A DNA stretch of 60,142 nucleotides, from assembly GCA_040757295.1 (NCBI GenBank), contig JBFLXH010000012.1:1-60142 (forward strand), given 5' to 3'. A model generated the notes under the pieces. The model was not told the DNA's origin. It saw nothing but the letters and a program-made list of their open reading frames with translations, and ran no database searches. Shown here in pieces: positions 34,151-41,766 of the stretch; position 1 is the stretch's first letter, and every line of letters starts with the position of its first letter. The DNA is from JAGXSE01 sp040757295 (GTDB lineage: Bacteria; Bacillota; PH28-bin88). Made by a program: the position numbers and the translations under genes.

Positions 34151-34741
34151 ATGGAGTTATTAACAGTAATTCTTGTGGCCCTGGCTTTAGGAACGGACGC
34201 CTTTTCCCTTTCTGTTGGCGTGGGAGTAAGCGGCATCAGGCGCCGGGAAATTTATCTGTTGGCTGGGGCAATCACCCTGTTCCACATCGTCTTCCCCCTT
34301 ACCGGCATGACCCTGGGAGCCCTTCTGGGGCGGGTAGTCGGCAACATCGCCGCCATTATCGGGGCCATCATCCTGGTCTTTATCGGTTTTCAGATGATCC
34401 GGGAGGGCTTCAAAGAGCGGCATCCTATCCCTGCCCCGCGAAAGGTCTTGGCTGGGAAGGCCGGAGCAGCCCAGCAGCCGGTTTTTTCCGGGTTTTGGGG
34501 GTTAGGCCTAATGGCAGGCAGCGTCAGCCTGGATGCCCTAACGGTGGGCTTTAGCTTGGGCACCCTAAGGGCAACCAGTCTTGCCTTCACAGTGGGGGTC
34601 ATGGGCGGTGTGGCCGGCGCCATGACCCTGGCCGGCATTTTTTTGGGTAAGCGGATGGGCCGCTGGCTAGGCGACAAAGCCGTGATTGGCGGCGGAGTCA
34701 TTCTGATAGTGATTGGAATTATGCAGGTTGTCAAAAATTAA
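34151..34741 (+). CDS. mntP: Manganese efflux pump MntP (YwlD-like)
   Basis: A 196-residue protein with six predicted helices that exports Mn2+. The start MELLTVILVALALGTDAFSLSVGVG contains the first conserved acidic motif; the second half repeats it as SVSLDALTVGFSLG near residue 122, as expected for this inverted-duplicated family. The ATG follows AAGCGGAGGC. In Bacillus ywlD also lies in this neighbourhood. No yybP-ykoY (Mn2+) riboswitch is apparent; the leader is RepA. Confidence 0.92.
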   Translation: MELLTVILVALALGTDAFSLSVGVGVSGIRRREIYLLAGAITLFHIVFPLTGMTLGALLGRVVGNIAAIIGAIILVFIGFQMIREGFKERHPIPAPRKVLAGKAGAAQQPVFSGFWGLGLMAGSVSLDALTVGFSLGTLRATSLAFTVGVMGGVAGAMTLAGIFLGKRMGRWLGDKAVIGGGVILIVIGIMQVVKN

Positions 34742-34792
34742 CTTCTGCCTTTGGATAGGACAGGCCTGGCTCAGAAAAAGGAGTTGTGACCG

Positions 34793-35281
34793 ATGAGAAC
34801 CATTTTATTTGTCTGCACCGGTAATACCTGCCGCAGCAGTATGGCTGCCTTCATGGCCCAGCATTTTCTCGCGGAGGCCAACATGTCCGATTCTGTCCGC
34901 ATCCTCTCCGCGGGAACCGGGGCCTGGCCCGGAGCGCCAGCCTCGGAGCCGGCAGTGCTGGTCATGGGGGAGCGGGGCATTAACCTGGCCTCCCACCTTT
35001 CCGTTCCACTGACCTTTGATCTGGTGGCAGAGGCGGACCTGATTCTTACCATGACCAGACGGCACCGCCAGTATATCGAGGAAATCTGGCCTCAGGCCGC
35101 TGACAAGACCTATACCCTGGCTGAATATGCCGGGATGGAGGAGGAAGGGCCGGATGTCCCTGATCCTTTTGGTTGTTCTATGGATGACTACCGCCGTTGC
35201 GCGGACAGGCTGTGGATCTTGGTGACGGCAGCCCTGGAAAAATACCTGGGTTTTGAGCATAATCCAACCCTTCAAGAATAA
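34793..35281 (+). CDS. ywlE: Low-molecular-weight protein arginine phosphatase (YwlE-like)
   Basis: A 162-residue phosphatase of the LMW-PTP fold. The P-loop CTGNTCRSS at residues 8-16 carries the catalytic Cys; the Thr after Asn (CTGNTCRS) is the residue that favours phosphoarginine in YwlE. The general acid is in DVPDPFGCSMDDY near residue 123. ATG follows GAAAAAGGAGTTG. The conserved order mntP-ywlE-rpiB-ywlG-glyA-upp is as in Bacillus. It opposes the McsB arginine kinase. Confidence 0.93.
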   Translation: MRTILFVCTGNTCRSSMAAFMAQHFLAEANMSDSVRILSAGTGAWPGAPASEPAVLVMGERGINLASHLSVPLTFDLVAEADLILTMTRRHRQYIEEIWPQAADKTYTLAEYAGMEEEGPDVPDPFGCSMDDYRRCADRLWILVTAALEKYLGFEHNPTLQE

Positions 35282-35306
35282 TAATTGCCCGGTTGTAACT
35301 ACTCAA

Positions 35307-35336
35307 TCCCCCGCGAAAAGCCAAGACCCAGTTGAA
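35307..35336 (-). repeat. RepA left-end fragment, minus strand
   Basis: On the minus strand GTTCAACTGGGTCTTGGC continues into TTTTCGCGGGGG and stops. Only the first 30 bases of RepA are left. It is followed at 35376-35394 by a 19-base segment that recurs at 417-435. Confidence 0.6.
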
Positions 35337-35474
35337 CGTCTCGAAGTATGCCGAATTTGACTGCATTAAGTCTTCCAAAAGGAAGATTTTGTTCTGTTTG
35401 AAAAGGGAAAAGATGAAATTTGTAGAAAAACTAAATCTTATTAACCCATCTGCGTTCAAAGGAGGTGAAAGCCC

Positions 35475-35939
35475 GTGCGCGTAGCCTTAGGCTGTGATCA
35501 TGGCGGCTTTCGATTAAAGGAGCACCTTAAAGCTTATCTGGATGAAAAGGGCATCGCTTACCACGACTTTGGAGTTGTTAGGGAGGATTCCGTCGACTAC
35601 CCTGACTATGCAGAGCTCGTCGGCGAGGCCGTTCTCAGGGGTGATTTTGACCGGGGAGTCCTGATGTGCGGCACCGGTATCGGAATTTCCATCGCTGCCA
35701 ACAAGATTCCCGGCATCAGGGCTGCTCTTTGTCATGACCCTTATTCTGCCCGCATGTCCCGGGAGCATAACGATGCCAATGTGCTGGCAATGGGAGCCAG
35801 GGTAATCGGTCCGGGACTGGCCCTGGATATCCTGGATGCCTGGCTGGCTGCCGAATTTCAGGGCGGCAGGCATGCGCTGCGGGTTGGCAAAATTTCGTCA
35901 CTGGAGCAAAAGTATTTGGGAGCAAAAGAGGGGGATTAA
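35475..35939 (+). CDS. rpiB: Ribose-5-phosphate isomerase B
   Basis: A 154-residue isomerase interconverting ribose 5-phosphate and ribulose 5-phosphate. The GTG start (MRVALGCDHGGFRLKEHL) follows AAAGGAGGTGAAAG. Catalytic motif GVLMCGTGIGISIAANKIPGIRAA (in part GVLMCGTGIGISIAAN) carries the active-site Cys near residue 65, and REHNDANVLAMGARV follows. It stands in the conserved ywlE-rpiB-ywlG order. Confidence 0.95.
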   Translation: MRVALGCDHGGFRLKEHLKAYLDEKGIAYHDFGVVREDSVDYPDYAELVGEAVLRGDFDRGVLMCGTGIGISIAANKIPGIRAALCHDPYSARMSREHNDANVLAMGARVIGPGLALDILDAWLAAEFQGGRHALRVGKISSLEQKYLGAKEGD

Positions 35940-35960
35940 TTGTTTTGGGGAGGGGTCCCG

Positions 35961-36542
35961 GTGGATTTCCAAAAAATAGCCCTTGAGGTAAAACAGGCTG
36001 CAGAAGGATTGCTGAAAGAAGCTTCTCTGCGGCCAGGGCAGATCCTGGTAGTGGGGGGCAGCACCAGCGAGGTGCTGGGCCGGCGAATTGGCTCCGCTTC
36101 TAACCTGGAGGTGGCGCAAGTGATCTTAAGAGAACTGGTGCAGGCCGTCAGGCAGGCCCAAGTGTTCCTGGCTGTGCAGTGCTGCGAGCACCTTAACCGG
36201 GCTCTGGTAATTGAGCGGGCGGCGCAGGAAAAGTATCTTTTGGAAGAAGTAACGGTGGTGCCTGTGCCCGGAGCCGGCGGCGCCCTGGCAGCCTTTGCTA
36301 TGGACCTGTTGGAGGATGCCGTGGTGGTTGAGAAACTGGCTGCCCATGCCGGCATGGACATTGGGGATACCCTGATCGGCATGCATTTGCGTCCGGTGGC
36401 GGTTCCAGTCCGGCTGCCAGTTAAATCTATCGGTCTGGCCCACCTAACCCTGGCCAAAACCCGCCCCAAGCTGGTTGGCGGCCATCGCGCCGTTTATACC
36501 CGGGTTCAGCCTGGCTGTACCCCCGGGGAGCAAAAAGGATAG
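35961..36542 (+). CDS. ywlG: YwlG-family (UPF0340/DUF436) protein
   Basis: A 193-residue protein of unknown function. I choose the GTG at 35961, preceded by GGGGAGGGGT, giving MDFQKIALEVKQAAEGLL; a TTG at 35940 would place this site inside the gene. Family segments include LVVGGSTSEVLGRRIGSAS near residue 30 and AVQCCEHLNRALV near 70, and HAGMDIGDTLIGMHLRPVAV near 130. Located between rpiB and glyA as in Bacillus. A RepB element follows 13 bases after the stop. Confidence 0.92.
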   Translation: MDFQKIALEVKQAAEGLLKEASLRPGQILVVGGSTSEVLGRRIGSASNLEVAQVILRELVQAVRQAQVFLAVQCCEHLNRALVIERAAQEKYLLEEVTVVPVPGAGGALAAFAMDLLEDAVVVEKLAAHAGMDIGDTLIGMHLRPVAVPVRLPVKSIGLAHLTLAKTRPKLVGGHRAVYTRVQPGCTPGEQKG

Positions 36543-36555
36543 CATTCATTATGCT

Positions 36556-36660
36556 ATAATGAGCGAGGCCACCAATTATTCCTTGATTAAATGTGGCCTC
36601 AAAGCGAATTTCATGCTCGGCTTCATTATGATAATGCAATTTTATCCCTTGCCGAGTATA
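36556..36660 (+). repeat. RepB double-hairpin element, stand-alone copy
   Basis: Starts ATAATGAGCGAGGCCAC and ends GCCGAGTATA. Stem 1 is GAGGCCAC with GTGGCCTC; stem 2 is GCTCGGC with GCCGAGT, one wobble pair. It abuts the glyA ribosome binding site, so it must form the glyA leader if transcription enters from ywlG. Confidence 0.75.
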
Positions 36661-36682
36661 TATTTTGGGGGAAGGTGAAACA

Positions 36683-37942
36683 ATGTACGGTTTCGATAAA
36701 ATTGCCGCAATTGATCCGGCGGTAGCTGAAGCTATTCGGCAGGAACAGGAGCGGCAGAACAGCCATCTGGAAATGATCGCATCAGAGAACTTTGTCAGTC
36801 CTGCTGTGATGGCAGCCCAGGGCTCTGTCCTCACCAACAAGTATGCTGAGGGTTATCCCGGAAAACGGTATTATGGCGGCTGCCAGTATGTGGACATCGT
36901 GGAAGACCTGGCCCGGGAGCGCATAAAAGCCCTTTTTGGCGCGGAACATGCCAATGTCCAGCCCCATTCAGGGGCCCAGGCCAACATGGCTGTATACTTT
37001 GCCATGCTGCAGCCGGGAGATACCATTATGGGGATGAACCTGGCCCACGGCGGCCACCTTACCCACGGCAGCCCGGTAAACATGTCCGGCATGTACTTTA
37101 AGATCGTCCCTTATGGGGTTGACCCCAAGACAGAGCAGATCGACTACCAACAGCTGATTGAAACTGCCCGCCAGGTTAAACCGAAAATGATCGTGGCCGG
37201 AGCCAGCGCCTATCCCCGCAAACTGGATTTTGAGGCCTTTCGCCAGGCTGCCGATGCGGCCGGGGCCCTTTTAATGGTGGATATGGCCCATATTGCCGGC
37301 CTGGTGGCTGCCGGGGTGCATCCCAACCCGGTGCCCTTGGCGGAGTTTGTGACCAGCACCACCCATAAAACCCTGCGGGGTCCCAGGGGAGGTTTTATCC
37401 TGTGCAAGGCCGAATATGCCGCTAAGATCGACAAAGCCGTCTTTCCCGGCATCCAGGGAGGGCCCTTGATGCATGTGATCGCCGCCAAGGCAGTTGCCTT
37501 CCAGGAGGCCCTAAGGGATGACTTCCGGGCATACCAGCAGCAAGTGGTTATTAATGCCCGGACCTTGGCCGAAAAACTGCAGGAACGGGGCTACCGCCTG
37601 GTGTCCGGCGGTACTGACAACCACCTGATGCTGGTGGATCTGCGGTCAAAAAACCTGACCGGCAAGGAAGCAGAGCACATCCTGGATCAGGTGGGCATTA
37701 CCGTCAATAAAAACGCCATTCCCTTTGACCCCATGAGCCCTAATGTAACCAGCGGAATCAGGGTCGGCACCCCCGCCATTACTACCCGGGGATTGGGCCC
37801 TGGAGACATGGATAAAGTGGCAGAAGCAATTGACACTGCTTTAACAGCTGGGGGGGACCCCGGTAGGATGGAAGCGGCCCGGGGTCTGGTCAGCCAGCTC
37901 TGCCGCCTGTACCCGCTGTATCACAGATGCTGCCCGCTCTAA
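36683..37942 (+). CDS. glyA: Serine hydroxymethyltransferase, C-terminus supplied by RepA
   Basis: A 419-residue PLP enzyme interconverting serine and glycine with tetrahydrofolate. ATG at 36683 follows GGGGAAGGTGAAAC, giving MYGFDKIAAIDPAV. Motifs include HLEMIASENFVS, GGCQYVD, PHSGAQAN, DMAHIAGLVA and the PLP-lysine STTHKTLRGPRGG near residue 230. The family end LCRLYPLY is followed by HRCCPL and a stop; those last codons come from the RepA end on the opposite strand that begins at 37921. The enzyme is otherwise complete and likely active. Confidence 0.95.
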   Translation: MYGFDKIAAIDPAVAEAIRQEQERQNSHLEMIASENFVSPAVMAAQGSVLTNKYAEGYPGKRYYGGCQYVDIVEDLARERIKALFGAEHANVQPHSGAQANMAVYFAMLQPGDTIMGMNLAHGGHLTHGSPVNMSGMYFKIVPYGVDPKTEQIDYQQLIETARQVKPKMIVAGASAYPRKLDFEAFRQAADAAGALLMVDMAHIAGLVAAGVHPNPVPLAEFVTSTTHKTLRGPRGGFILCKAEYAAKIDKAVFPGIQGGPLMHVIAAKAVAFQEALRDDFRAYQQQVVINARTLAEKLQERGYRLVSGGTDNHLMLVDLRSKNLTGKEAEHILDQVGITVNKNAIPFDPMSPNVTSGIRVGTPAITTRGLGPGDMDKVAEAIDTALTAGGDPGRMEAARGLVSQLCRLYPLYHRCCPL

Positions 37943-37954
37943 TACCCCCGCTCA

Positions 37955-38043
37955 GCACTCAATCTCGTGATCGTACGATGACGCTGCTGGAGTTGTGTTT
38001 TGCCCGATGTAGTCCATCCCGCTTATTGTTTGCGATTGAGTGC
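37955..38043 (+). repeat. RepE inverted-repeat element, copy 1
   Basis: The ends GCACTCAATC and GATTGAGTGC form a perfect inverted repeat flanking about 69 bases. The interior is homologous to the reverse complement of copy 2 (shared GATG..G.CCATC and CTT.TTG stretches), so the two copies are inverted relative to each other. Confidence 0.65.
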
Positions 38044-38090
38044 CGGGCGGCGGCCTAAGAGCGGCTACGCACCGCATTAACTGGCTCTAA

Positions 38091-38183
38091 GCCCAGCACT
38101 CAATCATTAGCAACAAGTAAGATGGCCTGCATCAGACAAGATACCAGCCGAGTCTTAGCACAATCGCTGATTGAGTGCTGGGC
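38091..38183 (-). repeat. RepE inverted-repeat element, copy 2
   Basis: Here the inverted repeat extends to 15 bases, GCCCAGCACTCAATC with GATTGAGTGCTGGGC. It occupies exactly the place of the first hairpin of RepA, between TCTTGG and CTTAGAGCC on the minus strand. Confidence 0.65.
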
Positions 38184-38232
38184 CAAGACCCAGTTGAACA
38201 GCCGACCGGCAATTATTAAAGGAGGGAGAGAA

Positions 38233-38862
38233 ATGGCGGAAATCCATATCCTGGATCACCCTTTGATCCAGCATAAGCTGAGCATTATCAGGGATAAAAG
38301 CACCGGCGCCAAGGAATTCCGGGAACTGGTGGAGGAAGTGAGCATGCTGATGGCTTATGAAGTTACCCGGGATTTTCCCCTGGAAGACGGGGAAGTGGAG
38401 ACACCGCTCGGACCGGCCAAGGCGCGGTATATCTGCGGCAAAAAAGTGGGCGTGGTGCCTATCCTGCGGGCCGGCCTGGGCATGGTCAGCGGTGTCTTGA
38501 AGCTGATCCCCACTGCCAAAGTGGGGCATATCGGCCTGTACCGGGATCCGGATACCCTGATGCCGGTAGAGTATTACTGCAAGCTGCCCCCAGATGTGCC
38601 CGAAAGGGACCTCATCGTGCTGGATCCCATGCTGGCTACCGGCGGTTCAGCTGCTGCCGCCATCCGTTTCCTCAAGGACCGGAGAGCCAAAAACGTCAAA
38701 TTAATGTGTTTAATTGCCGCCCCGGAAGGCATCAAGAGGTTCCGAGAAGAACACGAAGACGTAGATATCTTTACTGCGGCAGTTGATTCCCACTTAAACG
38801 ATCACGGTTATATCGTTCCCGGCCTGGGAGATGCCGGTGACCGCCTGTTTGGCACCAAGTAA
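38233..38862 (+). CDS. upp: Uracil phosphoribosyltransferase
   Basis: A 209-residue salvage enzyme forming UMP from uracil and PRPP. The ATG follows AAAGGAGGGAGAG; the frame runs further upstream through RepE but without family similarity. MAEIHILDHPLIQHKLSIIR, VPILRAGLGMVSG near residue 78 and the PRPP loop LDPMLATGGSAAAAI near 130 are diagnostic, with YIVPGLGDAGDRLFGTK at the end. It follows glyA as in Bacillus. Confidence 0.95.
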   Translation: MAEIHILDHPLIQHKLSIIRDKSTGAKEFRELVEEVSMLMAYEVTRDFPLEDGEVETPLGPAKARYICGKKVGVVPILRAGLGMVSGVLKLIPTAKVGHIGLYRDPDTLMPVEYYCKLPPDVPERDLIVLDPMLATGGSAAAAIRFLKDRRAKNVKLMCLIAAPEGIKRFREEHEDVDIFTAAVDSHLNDHGYIVPGLGDAGDRLFGTK

Positions 38863-38876
38863 GTAGGAGGTTTGAG

Positions 38877-39320
38877 ATGCGGCCTGGCTGGGAAGAGTAT
38901 TTTATGGAAATTGCCCTGGTGGTGTCGAAAAGGTCCACTTGTTTGCGCCGCCAGGTAGGTGCGGTTTTAGTCAAGGACCGCCGGCTTTTGACCACCGGCT
39001 ACAACGGGGCTCCCCAGGGACTGTCCCACTGCCGAGAGGTGGGCTGCCTGCGCCAAAACCTGCAGGTCCCTTCAGGGGAAAGGCATGAACTTTGCCGCGG
39101 CCTGCATGCGGAGCAAAACGCTCTTATTCAGGGGGCGGTCCACGGGGTCAGTGTCCAGGGGTCAATCCTCTACTGCACCCACCAGCCCTGCGCCGTCTGT
39201 GCCAAAATGCTGGTCAATGCCGGCATCAGCAAGATTTTCACGGCAGAACCCTACCCGGACCACATGGCCATGGAGCTTCTCACGGCAGCAGGCATCCCGG
39301 TAATAACGGTTAGCACCTGA
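38877..39320 (+). CDS. Deoxycytidylate deaminase family protein (ComEB-like)
   Basis: A 147-residue zinc deaminase converting dCMP to dUMP. The start MRPGWEEYFMEIALVVSKRS is typical. Zinc ligands are in HAEQNAL near residue 77 (with the catalytic Glu) and QPCAVCAKMLVNAGI near 101; the substrate region TGYNGAP is near residue 40. ATG lies 14 bases after upp, behind AGTAGGAGG, so it is cotranscribed with upp in pyrimidine salvage. Confidence 0.92.
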   Translation: MRPGWEEYFMEIALVVSKRSTCLRRQVGAVLVKDRRLLTTGYNGAPQGLSHCREVGCLRQNLQVPSGERHELCRGLHAEQNALIQGAVHGVSVQGSILYCTHQPCAVCAKMLVNAGISKIFTAEPYPDHMAMELLTAAGIPVITVST

Positions 39321-39376
39321 AAAAAGGGGGTATTTGTATAGTCAAGTTAAGAAACTACCTGCTTGCGGGCCTGATC

Positions 39377-39940
39377 GTGCTGTTGCCCCTTTTTATCACC
39401 TTTTATATTTTACAGTTTTTGTTCTATACCGTAGACGGCCTCTTGGCCCAACCCCTGGCCCTCCTGGGACTGGATATTAAAGGATTGGGTTTTGTCTTGA
39501 CCCTGATCCTGGTGCTGGGAGCCGGTTTCTTGGCCAACAATATCTTTGGCCGGAGACTGATTGCCCTGATGGAGTGGTTGGTGGGCCGCCTCCCGATCAT
39601 CAAAAGCATCTATTACGGGGTCAAGCAGATTATCGACGCCTTTTCTACCCAGCAGCGCTCCGCCTTTCAACGGGTCGTCCTGGTGGAATACCCCCGGCGG
39701 GGGATGTGGGCCCTGGCTTTTTTGACCGGTGCCGATTTTGCGGAACTGGAGCAAAAGACCGGCCATGAGCTGGTCAGTATCTTTCTTCCCACCACCCCCA
39801 ACCCTACCTCGGGCTTTCTCGTGCTCCTGCCGAAAAGTCAGGTGCAACTGCTGGATATGACCGTTGATGAGGGGATGAAAATGATTATTTCCGGCGGGGT
39901 GGTAAAGCCTGCGGCCGGCAACAGACCCCCTCAGTCTTAA
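39377..39940 (+). CDS. DUF502 membrane protein, start uncertain
   Basis: A protein of 187 residues from the first canonical start (GTG). The preceding in-frame codons read VKLRNYLLAGLI, which is what DUF502 proteins normally have before LLPLFITFYILQ, so the true start is probably 36-39 bases earlier. No ATG, GTG or TTG exists there in frame; an AAAAAGGGGG site lies about 8 bases before an ATA at 39338. Two hydrophobic helices are followed by PIIKSIYYGVKQIIDAFS and VVLVEYPRRGMWALAFLTG, the family core. Function unknown. Confidence 0.82.
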   Translation: MLLPLFITFYILQFLFYTVDGLLAQPLALLGLDIKGLGFVLTLILVLGAGFLANNIFGRRLIALMEWLVGRLPIIKSIYYGVKQIIDAFSTQQRSAFQRVVLVEYPRRGMWALAFLTGADFAELEQKTGHELVSIFLPTTPNPTSGFLVLLPKSQVQLLDMTVDEGMKMIISGGVVKPAAGNRPPQS

Positions 39941-39951
39941 AGGAGGTTCCT

Positions 39952-40401
39952 ATGGGACTGGTAAAACACCTGCAAGAGGTTTTTCCCCGGTTGAACCTTA
40001 ACCCTACCATGGAGAGCACCATGATCAAGCTGGTGGAGGAATCAGGCGAGTTAGCCGAATTGATTGGCAAAGTCCGGGGGATGAGCGGCGAAGACAGAAA
40101 CCAGGTAGTCTTGAAACTCCTGGCCCGGGACCTGAGCCGGGAGATCGCCGAAAGGATGGGCCGTCCTGGTGGGTTGGACTCAACCGAGATGGACAGCCTG
40201 ATGCACCGCTACCGGGAACTCCGGCGGGCAGCGGAAGCCGGGGAACTGGCCGATCAGGCCATCGAAACCTGGATTGCCCGGGAGCTCTTGGACGTGATGC
40301 AGACCTGCGCCACCTTTGCTTACCAGCTGAACATCGACCTTGACGCCCTCCTGCAGGATCACCGGGCTAAGCTGGTGCGCCGTGGCTACCTGGCAGGATA
40401 A
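39952..40401 (+). CDS. MazG-like nucleotide pyrophosphohydrolase-fold protein
   Basis: A 149-residue protein with an ATG after AAAGGAGGTTCCT, 11 bases after the DUF502 gene. The all-alpha MazG pattern is visible: MIKLVEESGELAELI near residue 25 carries EExxE metal ligands and ELLDVMQTCATFAYQL near 108 carries the distal ExxD. An insertion of about 60 residues separates them, as in MazG-like family members. A nucleotide clean-up role is likely but the substrate is unknown. Confidence 0.8.
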   Translation: MGLVKHLQEVFPRLNLNPTMESTMIKLVEESGELAELIGKVRGMSGEDRNQVVLKLLARDLSREIAERMGRPGGLDSTEMDSLMHRYRELRRAAEAGELADQAIETWIARELLDVMQTCATFAYQLNIDLDALLQDHRAKLVRRGYLAG

Positions 40402-40456
40402 GTGAGGTAAATAATTAAAAGAAGGCTCAGTTCGATATTATGCCAATTATGGGATA

Positions 40457-40591
40457 GGCTGCATTGGTGATTACCCGCAAGGGGCAGGCCGTCCGACTAA
40501 GGCGGCAAAGCCGCCAAGTCTCCCGCACGGTGACTGAGTTCGAACAAGTATAAGAGCGCCGTCCGTTAACGGAGGTAACACCAAGGCAGCC
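40457..40591 (+). ncRNA. Structured RNA candidate, copy B (uninterrupted)
   Basis: About 135 bases closed by GGCTGCATTGGTGATTACC against GGTAACACCAAGGCAGCC (one mismatch and one bulge). Inside are GGGGCAGG, a CCGT/ACGG and GACT/AGTC stem with the hairpin GGCGGCAAAGCCGCC, an ACGGTG/CGCCGT helix and a CCGTTAACGG hairpin. Copy A at 3289-3718 preserves all of these. It ends 26 bases before wecB. It resembles structured ncRNAs of Firmicutes such as raiA RNA, but I cannot confirm the family; a cis-regulatory leader is the alternative. Confidence 0.65.
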
Positions 40592-40617
40592 AAGAACCCA
40601 GGAAAAAGGAGACCTTA

Positions 40618-41766
40618 ATGACCATTAAAGTGATGGCGGTTTTTGGCACCCGGCCGGAGGCCATCAAAATGGCGCCGGTAATCCAGGAGATGCGAAAGTA
40701 TCCGGGCCAATTTGATGTGAAAGTGGCGGTTACCGCCCAGCATCGAGAGATGCTGGATCAGGTAATGCGCCTTTTTGCCATTGAACCGGATTACGACTTA
40801 AACCTGATGCAGGCCGGCCAAACCCTGGAAGATATCACCTCCAGGGTACTCCAGGGCATGGCCGGTGTCTACCGCCAGGAACAGCCAGCCATGGTTCTGG
40901 TCCACGGCGATACCACCACCACCTTCGCTGCCGCCCTGGCGGCCTACTATGCCCAGATACCTGTAGGGCATGTTGAGGCAGGGCTGCGTACCGGCAACAA
41001 ATATGCCCCCTTCCCGGAAGAAATCAACCGGCGGCTGACCGGCGCCTTGGCGGAACTGCACCTGGCGCCCACCCTTCAGGCCAGGGAGAACCTCCTGCGG
41101 GAAGGTGTGGCCGAAAAAAGTATTCATGTCACCGGCAATACGGTGGTTGATGCCCTGCTGGCTACTGTGCGGGAGCCCTGCCAGTTTTCCGATCCCGCCC
41201 TGGTTTCCTTAGATCCCAACCTGCGCTGGCTCCTGGTTACCGCCCACCGCAGAGAAAACTGGGGTGAGCCCATGGAGCAGACCTTTCTGGCATTAAAAGA
41301 CCTTTTAGGCCAGTTTCCGGACACTGGCGTCCTTTTCCCCGTGCATAAAAACCCGCGGGTAAGAGAGCTAGCCGAATACATCCTGGGGGGGATCCCCCGC
41401 TGCCTCCTGGTGGAGCCAATGGACTACCTCCCCTTTGTTCATCTGATGCACCGCTGTTACCTGGTGTTAACCGACTCGGGAGGCATGCAGGAGGAAGCCC
41501 CCGCCTTGGGGAAACCAGTCCTGGTTTTGCGGGACACCACCGAAAGACCGGAGGCAATAGCCGCAGGGACGGTCAAACTGGTGGGGACCAGCCGCCGCCG
41601 GGTTTTTGAGGAGGCAGCCTTACTCCTCCGGGATAAAGAGGCCTACGCCCGGATGGCCACTGCGGTAAACCCCTACGGGGACGGCCAGGCCGCCCGGCGT
41701 ACCGCCGAGGCTCTTCTGTACCACTTCGGCCGTTCGGCCTCTCCGCCAGATCCCTGGTTGCCATAA
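40618..41766 (+). CDS. wecB: UDP-N-acetylglucosamine 2-epimerase (non-hydrolysing)
   Basis: A 382-residue enzyme converting UDP-GlcNAc to UDP-ManNAc for teichoic-acid linkage units or other surface polymers. ATG follows AAAAAGGAGACC. Motifs: FGTRPEAIKMAPVI at the start, VHGDTTTTFAAALAA near residue 95, VGHVEAGLRTGNKYAPFPEE near 118 (in part HVEAGLRTGNKYAPFPEE), TAHRRENWG near 210 and LTDSGGMQEEAP near 285. It lies just before the atp operon, as mnaA does in several Firmicutes. Confidence 0.95.
   Translation: MTIKVMAVFGTRPEAIKMAPVIQEMRKYPGQFDVKVAVTAQHREMLDQVMRLFAIEPDYDLNLMQAGQTLEDITSRVLQGMAGVYRQEQPAMVLVHGDTTTTFAAALAAYYAQIPVGHVEAGLRTGNKYAPFPEEINRRLTGALAELHLAPTLQARENLLREGVAEKSIHVTGNTVVDALLATVREPCQFSDPALVSLDPNLRWLLVTAHRRENWGEPMEQTFLALKDLLGQFPDTGVLFPVHKNPRVRELAEYILGGIPRCLLVEPMDYLPFVHLMHRCYLVLTDSGGMQEEAPALGKPVLVLRDTTERPEAIAAGTVKLVGTSRRRVFEEAALLLRDKEAYARMATAVNPYGDGQAARRTAEALLYHFGRSASPPDPWLP

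Larger units (their letters stand above)
37921..38198 (-). repeat. RepA element with two RepE inserts, minus strand
   Basis: On the minus strand it starts TTCAACTGGGTCTTGGC, then a RepE hairpin takes the place of the first RepA hairpin, then TTAGAGCCAGTTAATGCGG and GCCGCTCTTAG, then a second RepE occupies the terminal-hairpin position, then AGAGCGGGCAGCATCTGTGA. The central CCAGTTCTTGG helix is absent. Its end overlaps the last codons of glyA. Confidence 0.7.
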
